From positions 1 to 14,105 of the forward strand of contig JAITAP010000165.1 in the NCBI GenBank assembly GCA_031284065.1: a stretch of DNA of 14,105 nt, given 5' to 3'. A program made the position numbers and the translations under genes. The notes beneath the pieces are model-generated. The model did not search any database. It saw nothing but the letters and a program-made list of their open reading frames with translations, and was not told the DNA's origin. Below are positions 7,497-13,039 of the stretch, one piece after another (position 1 is the stretch's first letter; every line of letters starts with the position of its first letter). Origin of the DNA: Prevotellaceae bacterium (lineage in GTDB: Bacteria; Bacteroidota; Bacteroidia; Bacteroidales; UBA932).

Positions 7497-7525
7497 CAAA
7501 AGTACGATTGGATTTTAGCCGGCAA
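7497..7525 (-). promoter_or_regulatory. Orphan promoter candidate reading leftward into the hairpin block
   Basis: On the - strand TACTTTTG (7497-7504) matches TAnnTTTG exactly. A TTG (7523-7525) lies 18 bp upstream, near the usual -33 spacing. Transcription would start near 7490 and run toward 7183, where there is no intact gene on the - strand. It could drive a non-coding RNA or be a relic. Confidence 0.4.
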
Positions 7526-7572
7526 CAGCATTGGAAATTATATAAAAGCAATCCCTTCCTCGCGCGTAAGCC

Positions 7573-7605
7573 CATTAATCATTAATCACTAATCATTAAT
7601 CATTA
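7573..7605. repeat. AT-rich heptamer tandem array (CATTAAT type)
   Basis: Units CATTAAT, CATTAAT, CACTAAT, CATTAAT and a partial CATTA lie 5 bp downstream of the guaA stop. Read in the guaA sense they are TTAATGA/TTAGTGA units, close to the ATAATGA/ATAGTGA units of the array at 11294-11356. Confidence 0.8.
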
Positions 7606-7609
7606 AATT

Positions 7610-9130
7610 TCACTCCCATTCGATGGTTGCGGGGGGTTTGCTGCTGATGTCGTACACCACGCGGTTTACGCCTTTCACCTTGTTGATAATTTCGTTGGAT
7701 ATGCGGGCGAGGAATGTGTATGGCAGCTGCGCCCAGTCGGCGGTCATGCCGTCGGTGGAGAGCACCGCTCGCAGGGCAATGGCGTTTTCGTAGGTACGCT
7801 CGTCGCCCATCACGCCTACCGACTGCACCGGCAGCAAAATTGCGCCTGCCTGCCACACCTTGTGGTACAGCTCGTCGCTGCGCAGCCCCTGAATAAAAAT
7901 GTGGTCGGCTTCTTGCAGTATGCGCACCTTTTCGGGGGTAACTTCGCCAAGTATTCTCACGCCCAGCCCCGGACCCGGAAACGGGTGCCGCGTAACGAGC
8001 GCCTCGTCAAGCCCCAGCTCGCGCCCCACGCGGCGCACCTCGTCTTTGAAGAGCAGGCGGAGCGGCTCGACTACTTTCAGGTGCATTTTTTCAGGTAGCC
8101 CGCCAACGTTGTGGTGCGACTTGATGGTGACGCCCGTGATGGAAAGCGACTCGATAATATCAGGGTAGATAGTGCCTTGCGCCAGCCACCTCACGCCTTG
8201 CAGCTTGTGCGCCTCCTCCTCAAAAATATCAATAAATCCCTTGCCGATAATTTTGCGCTTTTGCTCGGGCTCGGATACGCCTTTCAGGTTGGCGTAGAAG
8301 CGTTCTTTGGCGTTTACGCCAATCACGTTCAGCCCCATGTGCGCGTAACTTTCCATCACCGCCCCAAACTCGTTTTTGCGCAGCAGGCCGTTATCTACAA
8401 AGAGGCAGGTGAGGTTTTTGCCGATAGCCTTGTTGAGCAGCGCCGCCGCCACGCTCGAATCTACGCCTCCCGAGAGCGCAAGCGCCACCTTGTCGCTGCC
8501 CAGCTGTTGCTTCAGCCAATCGACGGTGGTTGAGATAAACGACGCCGGCGTCCAGTCCTGCCTGCAACCGCAGATGCGGATAAAGTTTTGCAGCAGCGCA
8601 GGCCCATCCTCCGTGTGGAAAACCTCCGGGTGAAACTGCACGCCCCACGTTTGCTCGCCTGCTATCCGGTAGGCGGCGTTTGGCACCTCCCTTGTGGAGG
8701 CCACAACGTGAAAACCTTGCGGCAGCGCGGTAATGGTGTCTCCGTGCGACATCCACACCTGCGAGCCGTTGGCAATGCCCCGCAGCAGCTCGTCGTTGCC
8801 GACGATATTTTGCAGGTTGGCGCGGCCGTACTCGCGCATTCCCGCAGGCTCTACCTTGCCTCCGGCTTCGTGCGCCATAAGCTGTGCGCCGTAGCAAATG
8901 CCCAACACCGGAATTTTCCCCCGAAAATCGGACAGCGTTGCCTTAAATGCGTTAGCGTCGTACACCGAAAAAGGGCTGCCGGAAAGGATTACGCCTTTTA
9001 CGCCTGCGTCATTTGCCGGAAACTTATTGTAGGGTACAATTTCGCAATAGGTATTCATTTCGCGCACGCGCCGCCCTATGAGCTGCGTAGTCTGCGAGCC
9101 AAAATCAAGTATGATGAGCTTTTCCTGCAT
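7610..9130 (-). CDS. guaA: GMP synthase (glutamine-hydrolysing)
   Basis: The 506-residue product converts XMP, ATP and glutamine to GMP in the cytoplasm, the last step of de novo guanine nucleotide synthesis. The class I glutamine amidotransferase domain occupies residues 1 to about 190, with the triad Cys79 (GICYGAQ), His167 and Glu169 (FHPEV). The ATP pyrophosphatase domain follows with its P-loop SGGVDSS (220-226). The C-terminal dimerisation domain ends in the typical PPATIEWE. Length matches the family. I chose the ATG at 9130, since MQEKLIILDFGSQ is the usual N-terminus; an in-frame ATG at 9151 would add seven unrelated residues. No Shine-Dalgarno is present; the leader is A/T-rich, as usual for the phylum. 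I see no TAnnTTTG promoter just upstream, only a long AT-rich dyad at 9160-9195. It stands between the gene remnant and the tonB operon, all on the - strand. Confidence 0.97.
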   Translation of the reverse strand: MQEKLIILDFGSQTTQLIGRRVREMNTYCEIVPYNKFPANDAGVKGVILSGSPFSVYDANAFKATLSDFRGKIPVLGICYGAQLMAHEAGGKVEPAGMREYGRANLQNIVGNDELLRGIANGSQVWMSHGDTITALPQGFHVVASTREVPNAAYRIAGEQTWGVQFHPEVFHTEDGPALLQNFIRICGCRQDWTPASFISTTVDWLKQQLGSDKVALALSGGVDSSVAAALLNKAIGKNLTCLFVDNGLLRKNEFGAVMESYAHMGLNVIGVNAKERFYANLKGVSEPEQKRKIIGKGFIDIFEEEAHKLQGVRWLAQGTIYPDIIESLSITGVTIKSHHNVGGLPEKMHLKVVEPLRLLFKDEVRRVGRELGLDEALVTRHPFPGPGLGVRILGEVTPEKVRILQEADHIFIQGLRSDELYHKVWQAGAILLPVQSVGVMGDERTYENAIALRAVLSTDGMTADWAQLPYTFLARISNEIINKVKGVNRVVYDISSKPPATIEWE

Positions 9131-9159
9131 AATTTTTGAATTTAAGCACATAACTACAG

Positions 9160-9195
9160 AATTTTCATAATTAGCACATGTTAATTATGAAAATT
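9160..9195. terminator. AT-rich dyad between tonB and guaA
   Basis: Two 14-bp perfect arms, AATTTTCATAATTA (9160-9173) and TAATTATGAAAATT (9182-9195), flank an 8-bp loop that is itself nearly symmetric. It lies between the tonB stop and the guaA start, both on the - strand. It could be a weak terminator for the exbB-exbD-tonB transcript or an operator in the guaA leader. The sequence does not distinguish these. Confidence 0.45.
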
Positions 9196-9211
9196 TTGTA
9201 ATTATGTAAAA

Positions 9212-10018
9212 TTATTGTCCCAGCTTGAACACGTATGTAATAATTCCGTTTTGGAAGAGAGGTCCGTTGGAGGATGCGCTGAATTTTGCTCTGCGGGCTG
9301 CGCGTTCTGCCGCCTCGTAGAGGGTGGCGTCCATTATGGTAGAGCCTTCCTGCCTTGCCTCTGCCTCCACAACGTTGCCGTCTCTGTCCACCTTGATGCG
9401 CACAATCACACGCCCGGACTGCTGTATGCGGTAGTCGGGTTCGGGGAGCTTACCGTTCAGGCTGCGACCTGCAAGGCTGGCGCCGCTAATGTCTCCAAGC
9501 CCGCTGCCTGCGTAGCTGGGCGAGTGCGGCGACCCGTCCGGCGCACCCTGATTGCCGGATGCTGCGCTGCTGCTTTCCCCCTGCGAGGCTGCCGCGCCCG
9601 TGCCCTGCCCCGGAAAGAGCGCGTTGCGGTTTACCTCGCGCGGCTTCTCCACAGGCTTTTGGGGCGTATTGTCCGGTTGCTGCCCGGAGAGCTGCGGCGA
9701 GGCGCTCTGCGTTGATTTTTCCTTTTTACGTTTTCCTTTTTTCTTTTTGGGAATGGAGACAGCTTCTTCGTAGTCCTGCGTAAGAGTTTCCTGCTCTCCC
9801 TGCTCGGGTGCGTGTTGCGGCTGCGGGGAGGCGGTCTCCACCGTTTTTAGGGGCTCTTCCGTGCCTTTTCCGGTTTGCGCGTCGCCAAAGTTTATCAAAA
9901 TACCAAGCTCGGCAGGCGGCGGAAAAGGTTTCCGGTACCCCCACGAAAAGAGCATCAGAAGCAGTATGCCGTGAAAAAACACGGTTGCAATCACGCCTTT
10001 TGTTTTATCCTGCTGCAT
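9212..10018 (-). CDS. tonB: TonB-family energy transducer
   Basis: The 268-residue protein links the proton motive force harnessed by ExbB/ExbD to outer-membrane transporters. One N-terminal membrane helix lies at about residues 9-27 and contains His16, comparable to the functional His in the TonB helix. A long periplasmic linker follows, with a Lys-rich patch at 91-101 (KKKKGKRKKEK) and a low-complexity Gly/Ser/Gln region at about 137-180. The C-terminal TonB fold covers residues about 190-268 (LPEPDYRIQQSGRVIVRIKV through ITYVFKLGQ). It is the third gene of exbB-exbD-tonB, with a 29-bp gap after exbD. The linker is not the classic Pro-Glu/Pro-Lys type, so a TolA-like role as part of a Tol-type envelope complex is an alternative. 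The start at 10018 places the helix correctly. The product acts in the inner membrane and periplasm. Confidence 0.88.
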   Translation of the reverse strand: MQQDKTKGVIATVFFHGILLLMLFSWGYRKPFPPPAELGILINFGDAQTGKGTEEPLKTVETASPQPQHAPEQGEQETLTQDYEEAVSIPKKKKGKRKKEKSTQSASPQLSGQQPDNTPQKPVEKPREVNRNALFPGQGTGAAASQGESSSAASGNQGAPDGSPHSPSYAGSGLGDISGASLAGRSLNGKLPEPDYRIQQSGRVIVRIKVDRDGNVVEAEARQEGSTIMDATLYEAAERAARRAKFSASSNGPLFQNGIITYVFKLGQ

Positions 10019-10047
10019 AGTTAGCTATAAACGGGTAAAATTTATAC

Positions 10048-10449
10048 TCAATCTTCGGGGCTGGTGGCCAAAATAACTTTCCAGCGGTGGGTTTTGGCAA
10101 CGTTCATCACCTTTACCACCTCCTCAATCGTTACTGTTTTTTCAGCGTAGATAGAGATTGTGGGGTCTTCCCGCCCCTCGAGCAGCTGGCTCAGCTTTAT
10201 CGGCAGCTCCGACAGGGTAACGGGGGTTGTGCCGTCCACGTACAGGTACGGGCTGTTTTTGGGGATGGACACGCTCACCGCCGGTTTTGACTGCACCTGA
10301 TTGCTACTTTGCGGCAGCAGCAGCTTTAGCGCGTTGGGGCTAATCATGGTTGAGGTAATCATGAAAAATATGAGGAGGAGAAACACAAGGTCGCTCATTG
10401 ACGCTGTGCTAAACGCTACATCCGTCTTTAGGGTTTGCTTAATTGCCAT
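10048..10449 (-). CDS. exbD: ExbD/TolR-family proton channel subunit
   Basis: The 133-residue protein has a short cytoplasmic N-terminus and one membrane helix (about 20-37) starting with Asp20 (SDLVFLLLIFFMITSTM). That Asp is the conserved residue that carries protons through the ExbB/ExbD channel. A periplasmic domain ends in the amphipathic segment EKTVTIEEVVKVMNVAKTH. Length and architecture are typical for ExbD/TolR. It sits between exbB (67-bp gap) and tonB (29-bp gap). Bacteroidota operons often carry two exbD paralogues; only one is present here. TolR cannot be excluded by sequence alone. Confidence 0.92.
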   Translation of the reverse strand: MAIKQTLKTDVAFSTASMSDLVFLLLIFFMITSTMISPNALKLLLPQSSNQVQSKPAVSVSIPKNSPYLYVDGTTPVTLSELPIKLSQLLEGREDPTISIYAEKTVTIEEVVKVMNVAKTHRWKVILATSPED

Positions 10450-10516
10450 GCGATTTAAAATTCAAAAAATTTCAGTGGTTTTTCGTACTATCCGTATCTG
10501 CGGGGCGGGCAGGGCT

Positions 10517-11221
10517 TCAGATTTCGGGTTTGAAGCTTGCCACTTCGCTCTCGCTGCTCCGCTGTTTTTTGGAGTAAAGCATGTCCATAAATTCCATAGT
10601 GCTTGCCTCAAGCTGAAATACCACGCGCTGCACCTGCGATATAAGGAGGTTGTAGCCAAAAAAGGCGATGACCCCGACGATAAGCCCCGCGATGGTCGTT
10701 ACCATAGCCTCGTATATGCCCGACGACAGCAGCTGAATGTCGAGGTTGTTGCCCGCGTTGGCCATGTTGAAGAAAGCCCGCACCATGCCGGTAACCGTGC
10801 CCAAAAACCCAAGCATGGGAGCGCCTCCGGCTATCATTGCCAAAATAGCCAACCCTTTTTCCAGCCTTGCCACCTCAAGGTTGCCTTCGGTTTCGATGGC
10901 GGTTTGAATGTCGCTTAGCGGAGCGCCTATGCGCTTAATTCCCTTTTCGATGAGGTGCGCCTGAGGGATGGCGCTGGCTTGGCATAGCGCAATGGCGGCG
11001 TCGGTGCGGCTGCTCAAAATGTACTCGCGAATGTTGCTCATAAAGTGGTTATCGACTTTAGAGGCGCGATGGATGGCCAGAAAACGCTCGGAGAAAATAA
11101 AGATCGCTATCACGGAGAGCAACAGAATGGGGAGCATTACCCACCCGCCTTTGATGGCGAGCTCGATAAAATCAATTTGTTCTTGCTCCGCTGCCTGAAG
11201 TAGTACGAAAGTTGTGGACAT
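10517..11221 (-). CDS. exbB: ExbB/TolQ/MotA-family proton channel protein
   Basis: The 234-residue inner-membrane protein has three predicted helices at about 26-44, 125-148 and 171-195. The signature GFLGTVTGMVRAFFNMA spans about 138-154, and GIYEAMVTTIAGLIVGVIAFFGYN covers helix three, with Glu171 and the TT pair expected to line the pore. It forms the pentameric stator around ExbD that drives TonB. It is the first gene of the exbB-exbD-tonB operon. The start at 11221 fits the family N-terminus and lies 36 nt from the nearest TAnnTTTG element. TolQ is the main alternative. The C-terminal tail (about 218-234) is polar and acidic. Confidence 0.93.
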   Translation of the reverse strand: MSTTFVLLQAAEQEQIDFIELAIKGGWVMLPILLLSVIAIFIFSERFLAIHRASKVDNHFMSNIREYILSSRTDAAIALCQASAIPQAHLIEKGIKRIGAPLSDIQTAIETEGNLEVARLEKGLAILAMIAGGAPMLGFLGTVTGMVRAFFNMANAGNNLDIQLLSSGIYEAMVTTIAGLIVGVIAFFGYNLLISQVQRVVFQLEASTMEFMDMLYSKKQRSSESEVASFKPEI

Positions 11222-11264
11222 TAGCTTGTGTAATTATTATGAAACATGAAAAAATTATCTCGCG

Positions 11265-11272
11265 CAAAGATA
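11265..11272 (-). promoter_or_regulatory. Promoter -7 element for exbB-exbD-tonB
   Basis: On the - strand TATCTTTG matches the TAnnTTTG consensus exactly. Transcription would start near 11258, giving a leader of roughly 37 nt. No clear TTTG is seen at the -33 position, which is A/T-rich sequence leading into the heptamer array. Confidence 0.55.
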
Positions 11273-11293
11273 CATGAAATTTTTGAATTTAAT

Positions 11294-11356
11294 GAATAGT
11301 GAATAGCGAATAATGAATAGTGAATAATGAATAGTGAATAATGAATAGTGAATAAT
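11294..11356. repeat. AT-rich heptamer tandem array (GAATAGT/GAATAAT type)
   Basis: Nine 7-bp units in perfect register alternate almost strictly between GAATAGT and GAATAAT, with one GAATAGC. The array lies upstream of the exbB promoter. The - strand is free of stop codons here and creates a spurious open frame with IHYSLF repeats. Nothing else coding is seen in 11357-11532. Confidence 0.85.
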
Positions 11357-11416
11357 GATGCGAAGCAGGGGTTGAAAATTAAAGGCATTGGGGAGATTTT
11401 TTCAAAAACCCACAGG

Positions 11417-11440
11417 GCTTGCCCTTTACTGTCGGCAAGC
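11417..11440 (-). terminator. Possible terminator downstream of the acyltransferase gene
   Basis: Arms GCTTGCC (11417-11423) and GGCAAGC (11434-11440) flank a 10-nt loop. Read on the - strand, the stem is followed a few bases later by GTTTTTGAAAAAA. It lies about 93 bp past the acyltransferase stop. Support is moderate because the T-run is displaced from the stem. Confidence 0.35.
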
Positions 11441-11532
11441 GAAATTACTAACGTTGCACGTACTTTTTTTTGGGCAAAAAGAAGCAGCAACAAAATTATT
11501 TAGCGCTATTTATGATTGCTATATTAGATTTT

Positions 11533-12684
11533 TCACCTCCAAACTTTTGTGAGCCATCTCCTTATAGGTAAATCATAAGATTTGAGACAAACCCACGCGA
11601 GCAAAATGCTTGCAAAAAATGTCAACAAAGCCAAAGGCAAGGTTTCTATAATTGTCGGCTTAACAAATGTAGCAAAATCGGCAGGGTTTGCGAGCGGTAT
11701 TTTGGGCGTTGAAACCCAACCGGTGTAAATGTAAATCAGCGGATAATGCGTGATGTAAATCGGGTACGAAATCTCGCCCAGAAATTTACAGATTTTTGAG
11801 GCGTATTTGCCCGTAACTTCGCCACTTGCGCCAAGCCAAACAATAAGCGGAAACAGAAAGACGATTGTCATCGAATCGTAAAGTCCGTTTGCCCAAAGGT
11901 GCATTTCGTCGCCAATTCTTGGGGCTGAAAATACAATAATAATCAGTAAGCTGCACCAAAGAAAAGCGTTTTTTATTTTTCCAGTCTTACCAATTCTAAA
12001 CAATAAAAGTCCTGCAAAAAACGGATACATCAGCCGCGTAAAACCAATGCGCAGCTGCTCGCCGTTGAGCGACCAACCGCCGATTATGTCGCCATTCGGA
12101 CTTGTTACCGCCAAATGAACAAGCGCAATACCTGCAATTATCACTAAAATTGAAAGTAATGCTTTTGAAAACCTCCTGACGAAGAGCCCGTAAAAAACAT
12201 TTGCACAGTATTCAAAAAACAGCGACCAGCTGGGGCCGTTCAGCGGGTGCATTTCGCTCCAACCGCGAATATCCATTTTGCCCGGCGCAAGCGGAATTAA
12301 CGTCATTCCGATAGCCATTACAGCAAGCATCAACCAAGCCGGCGTGTCGTGGATTTTGTAAAACATCGGGTAATCTTGAAAGTAGAAGCAAGCCGCGCCA
12401 ACCAGCGAACCGGCAACCACCATCGGTTGCAGGCGAATAAGCCGGCGCTTGAAAAACGTGCCGATTGACATTCCTTTTGCCCAGCGGTCGTCGTAAGCAT
12501 AGCCAATCACAAAGCCCGACAGCACAAAGAAAAAATCGACAGCCAAGTAGCCGTGATTGATAATTTGGTCGAAGTGGCTTGTTGAGTGCGCTTCAAAGAT
12601 ATGAAACGCTACCACCATTACGGCCGCCACACCGCGCAGCCCATCAAGTATTTCGTAACGCGGTTTAGAATAAATCCTCTGCAT
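11533..12684 (-). CDS. Acyltransferase-3 (OafA/YrhL-type) integral membrane protein
   Basis: The 383-residue protein belongs to the family that moves acyl groups (often acetyl) onto cell-surface or periplasmic sugars. Visible motifs are DGLRG (14-18), the R-x10-H pair Arg17/His28 of the family, DFFFVLSGFVIGYAY (50-64) and R81-L-I-R84 in FFKRRLIRLQP. About ten hydrophobic helices follow. Length is typical for a stand-alone enzyme without a C-terminal SGNH domain. The ATG at 12684 is chosen over the in-frame ATG at 12714 because the exact promoter element at 12712-12719 would place transcription start downstream of the longer start. The gene is visibly more AT-rich than its neighbours: sampled 60-base lines range from about 32% to 52% GC, against about 70% in a guaA line. 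No glycan biosynthesis genes are adjacent, so the acceptor is unknown. Confidence 0.9.
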   Translation of the reverse strand: MQRIYSKPRYEILDGLRGVAAVMVVAFHIFEAHSTSHFDQIINHGYLAVDFFFVLSGFVIGYAYDDRWAKGMSIGTFFKRRLIRLQPMVVAGSLVGAACFYFQDYPMFYKIHDTPAWLMLAVMAIGMTLIPLAPGKMDIRGWSEMHPLNGPSWSLFFEYCANVFYGLFVRRFSKALLSILVIIAGIALVHLAVTSPNGDIIGGWSLNGEQLRIGFTRLMYPFFAGLLLFRIGKTGKIKNAFLWCSLLIIIVFSAPRIGDEMHLWANGLYDSMTIVFLFPLIVWLGASGEVTGKYASKICKFLGEISYPIYITHYPLIYIYTGWVSTPKIPLANPADFATFVKPTIIETLPLALLTFFASILLAWVCLKSYDLPIRRWLTKVWR

Positions 12685-12711
12685 GTTATTTTTTTTGATT
12701 AAAATCTGCCG

Positions 12712-12719
12712 CAAAATTA
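12712..12719 (-). promoter_or_regulatory. Promoter -7 element for the acyltransferase gene
   Basis: On the - strand TAATTTTG matches TAnnTTTG exactly and lies 27 nt upstream of the ATG at 12684. A -33 TTTG is not evident. The element decides between the two in-frame starts of the gene. Confidence 0.55.
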
Positions 12720-12802
12720 CTCAAAAAGGAAATATTGCGGTTGCATTATTACCTGAAATAGTTGGATTTTTTTTATTGGACAATGCACTCCCCCTTATTC
12801 CT

Positions 12803-12874
12803 ACCTTGCGCCGTCATTCGCCACTGCGCCGCCATTCTTACTTGCGCCCTCATTCCTCCTTGCGCCGTCATTCC
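12803..12874. repeat. 18-bp tandem array fused to the REP-like inverted repeat
   Basis: Four degenerate 18-bp units are in register: 12803-12820, 12821-12838, 12839-12856 and 12857-12874, with consensus NCCTTGCGCCGTCATTCC. The last unit merges into the left arm of the inverted repeat at 12866. The 18-bp period gives spurious open frames on the + strand with repeated RRHS motifs. Confidence 0.75.
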
Positions 12875-12985
12875 GAGCGAAGTCGAGGAATCTCCCACCT
12901 TGCCACCAAACCTTTTGGGTGCGTTGTGGTGGGAGGTTCCTCGACTGCGTGCGCTCGTGCCTCGCGCACTCCGCTCGGAATGACG
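12866..12985. repeat. REP/BIME-like imperfect inverted repeat
   Basis: The left arm starts CGTCATTCCGAGCG, continues AAGTCGAGGAATCTCCCACC and ends at 12899. The right arm starts GGTGGGAGGTTCCTCGAC at 12928 and ends CGCTCGGAATGACG at 12985. The outer 14 bp pair perfectly and the inner 18 bp pair with one mismatch. The right arm carries an extra segment of about 25 bp with its own GTGCG/CGCAC symmetry. A lone arm of the same family is at 3952-3976. Confidence 0.8.
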
Positions 12986-13017
12986 GGAAGGGGTGACGGG
13001 AAAAGGTGAGACGCGGC

Positions 13018-13039
13018 GAGACGCACGGCCGTGCGTCTC
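13018..13039 (-). terminator. Palindrome overlapping the stop of the T9SS protein gene
   Basis: GAGACGCACGG followed by its exact reverse complement CCGTGCGTCTC forms a perfect 22-bp palindrome. Its last base is part of the TAG stop of the - strand gene. It is placed as a terminator, but no T-run follows on the - strand. A partial direct repeat GAGACGC precedes it at 13008-13014. Confidence 0.5.

Noticed and set aside
6666..7609. A tRNA or riboswitch in the long gap before guaA
   Set aside because: No cloverleaf, T-loop signature or known riboswitch core was recognisable. The structure present is explained better by repeat hairpins.
9131..11292. An exact 15-base match, AATTTTTGAATTTAA, at 9131-9145 and 11278-11292
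   Set aside because: Both sites are very A/T-rich leaders, where such a match is plausible by chance. Their positions relative to the start codons differ, so a shared regulatory site is not supported.
11221..11493. A - strand open frame of 90 codons with repeated IHYSLF motifs
   Set aside because: The repeats are simply the heptamer array read on the strand that lacks stops. There is no plausible domain, and the frame overlaps the exbB promoter.
12803..12880. Possible CRISPR array
   Set aside because: The units are 18 bp, directly adjacent and degenerate, with no unique spacers and no cas genes.
12683..13009. A + strand open frame with repeated RRHS motifs
   Set aside because: It is produced by the 18-bp array and the inverted repeat, starts on the opposite strand of the acyltransferase start region and has no protein-like character.
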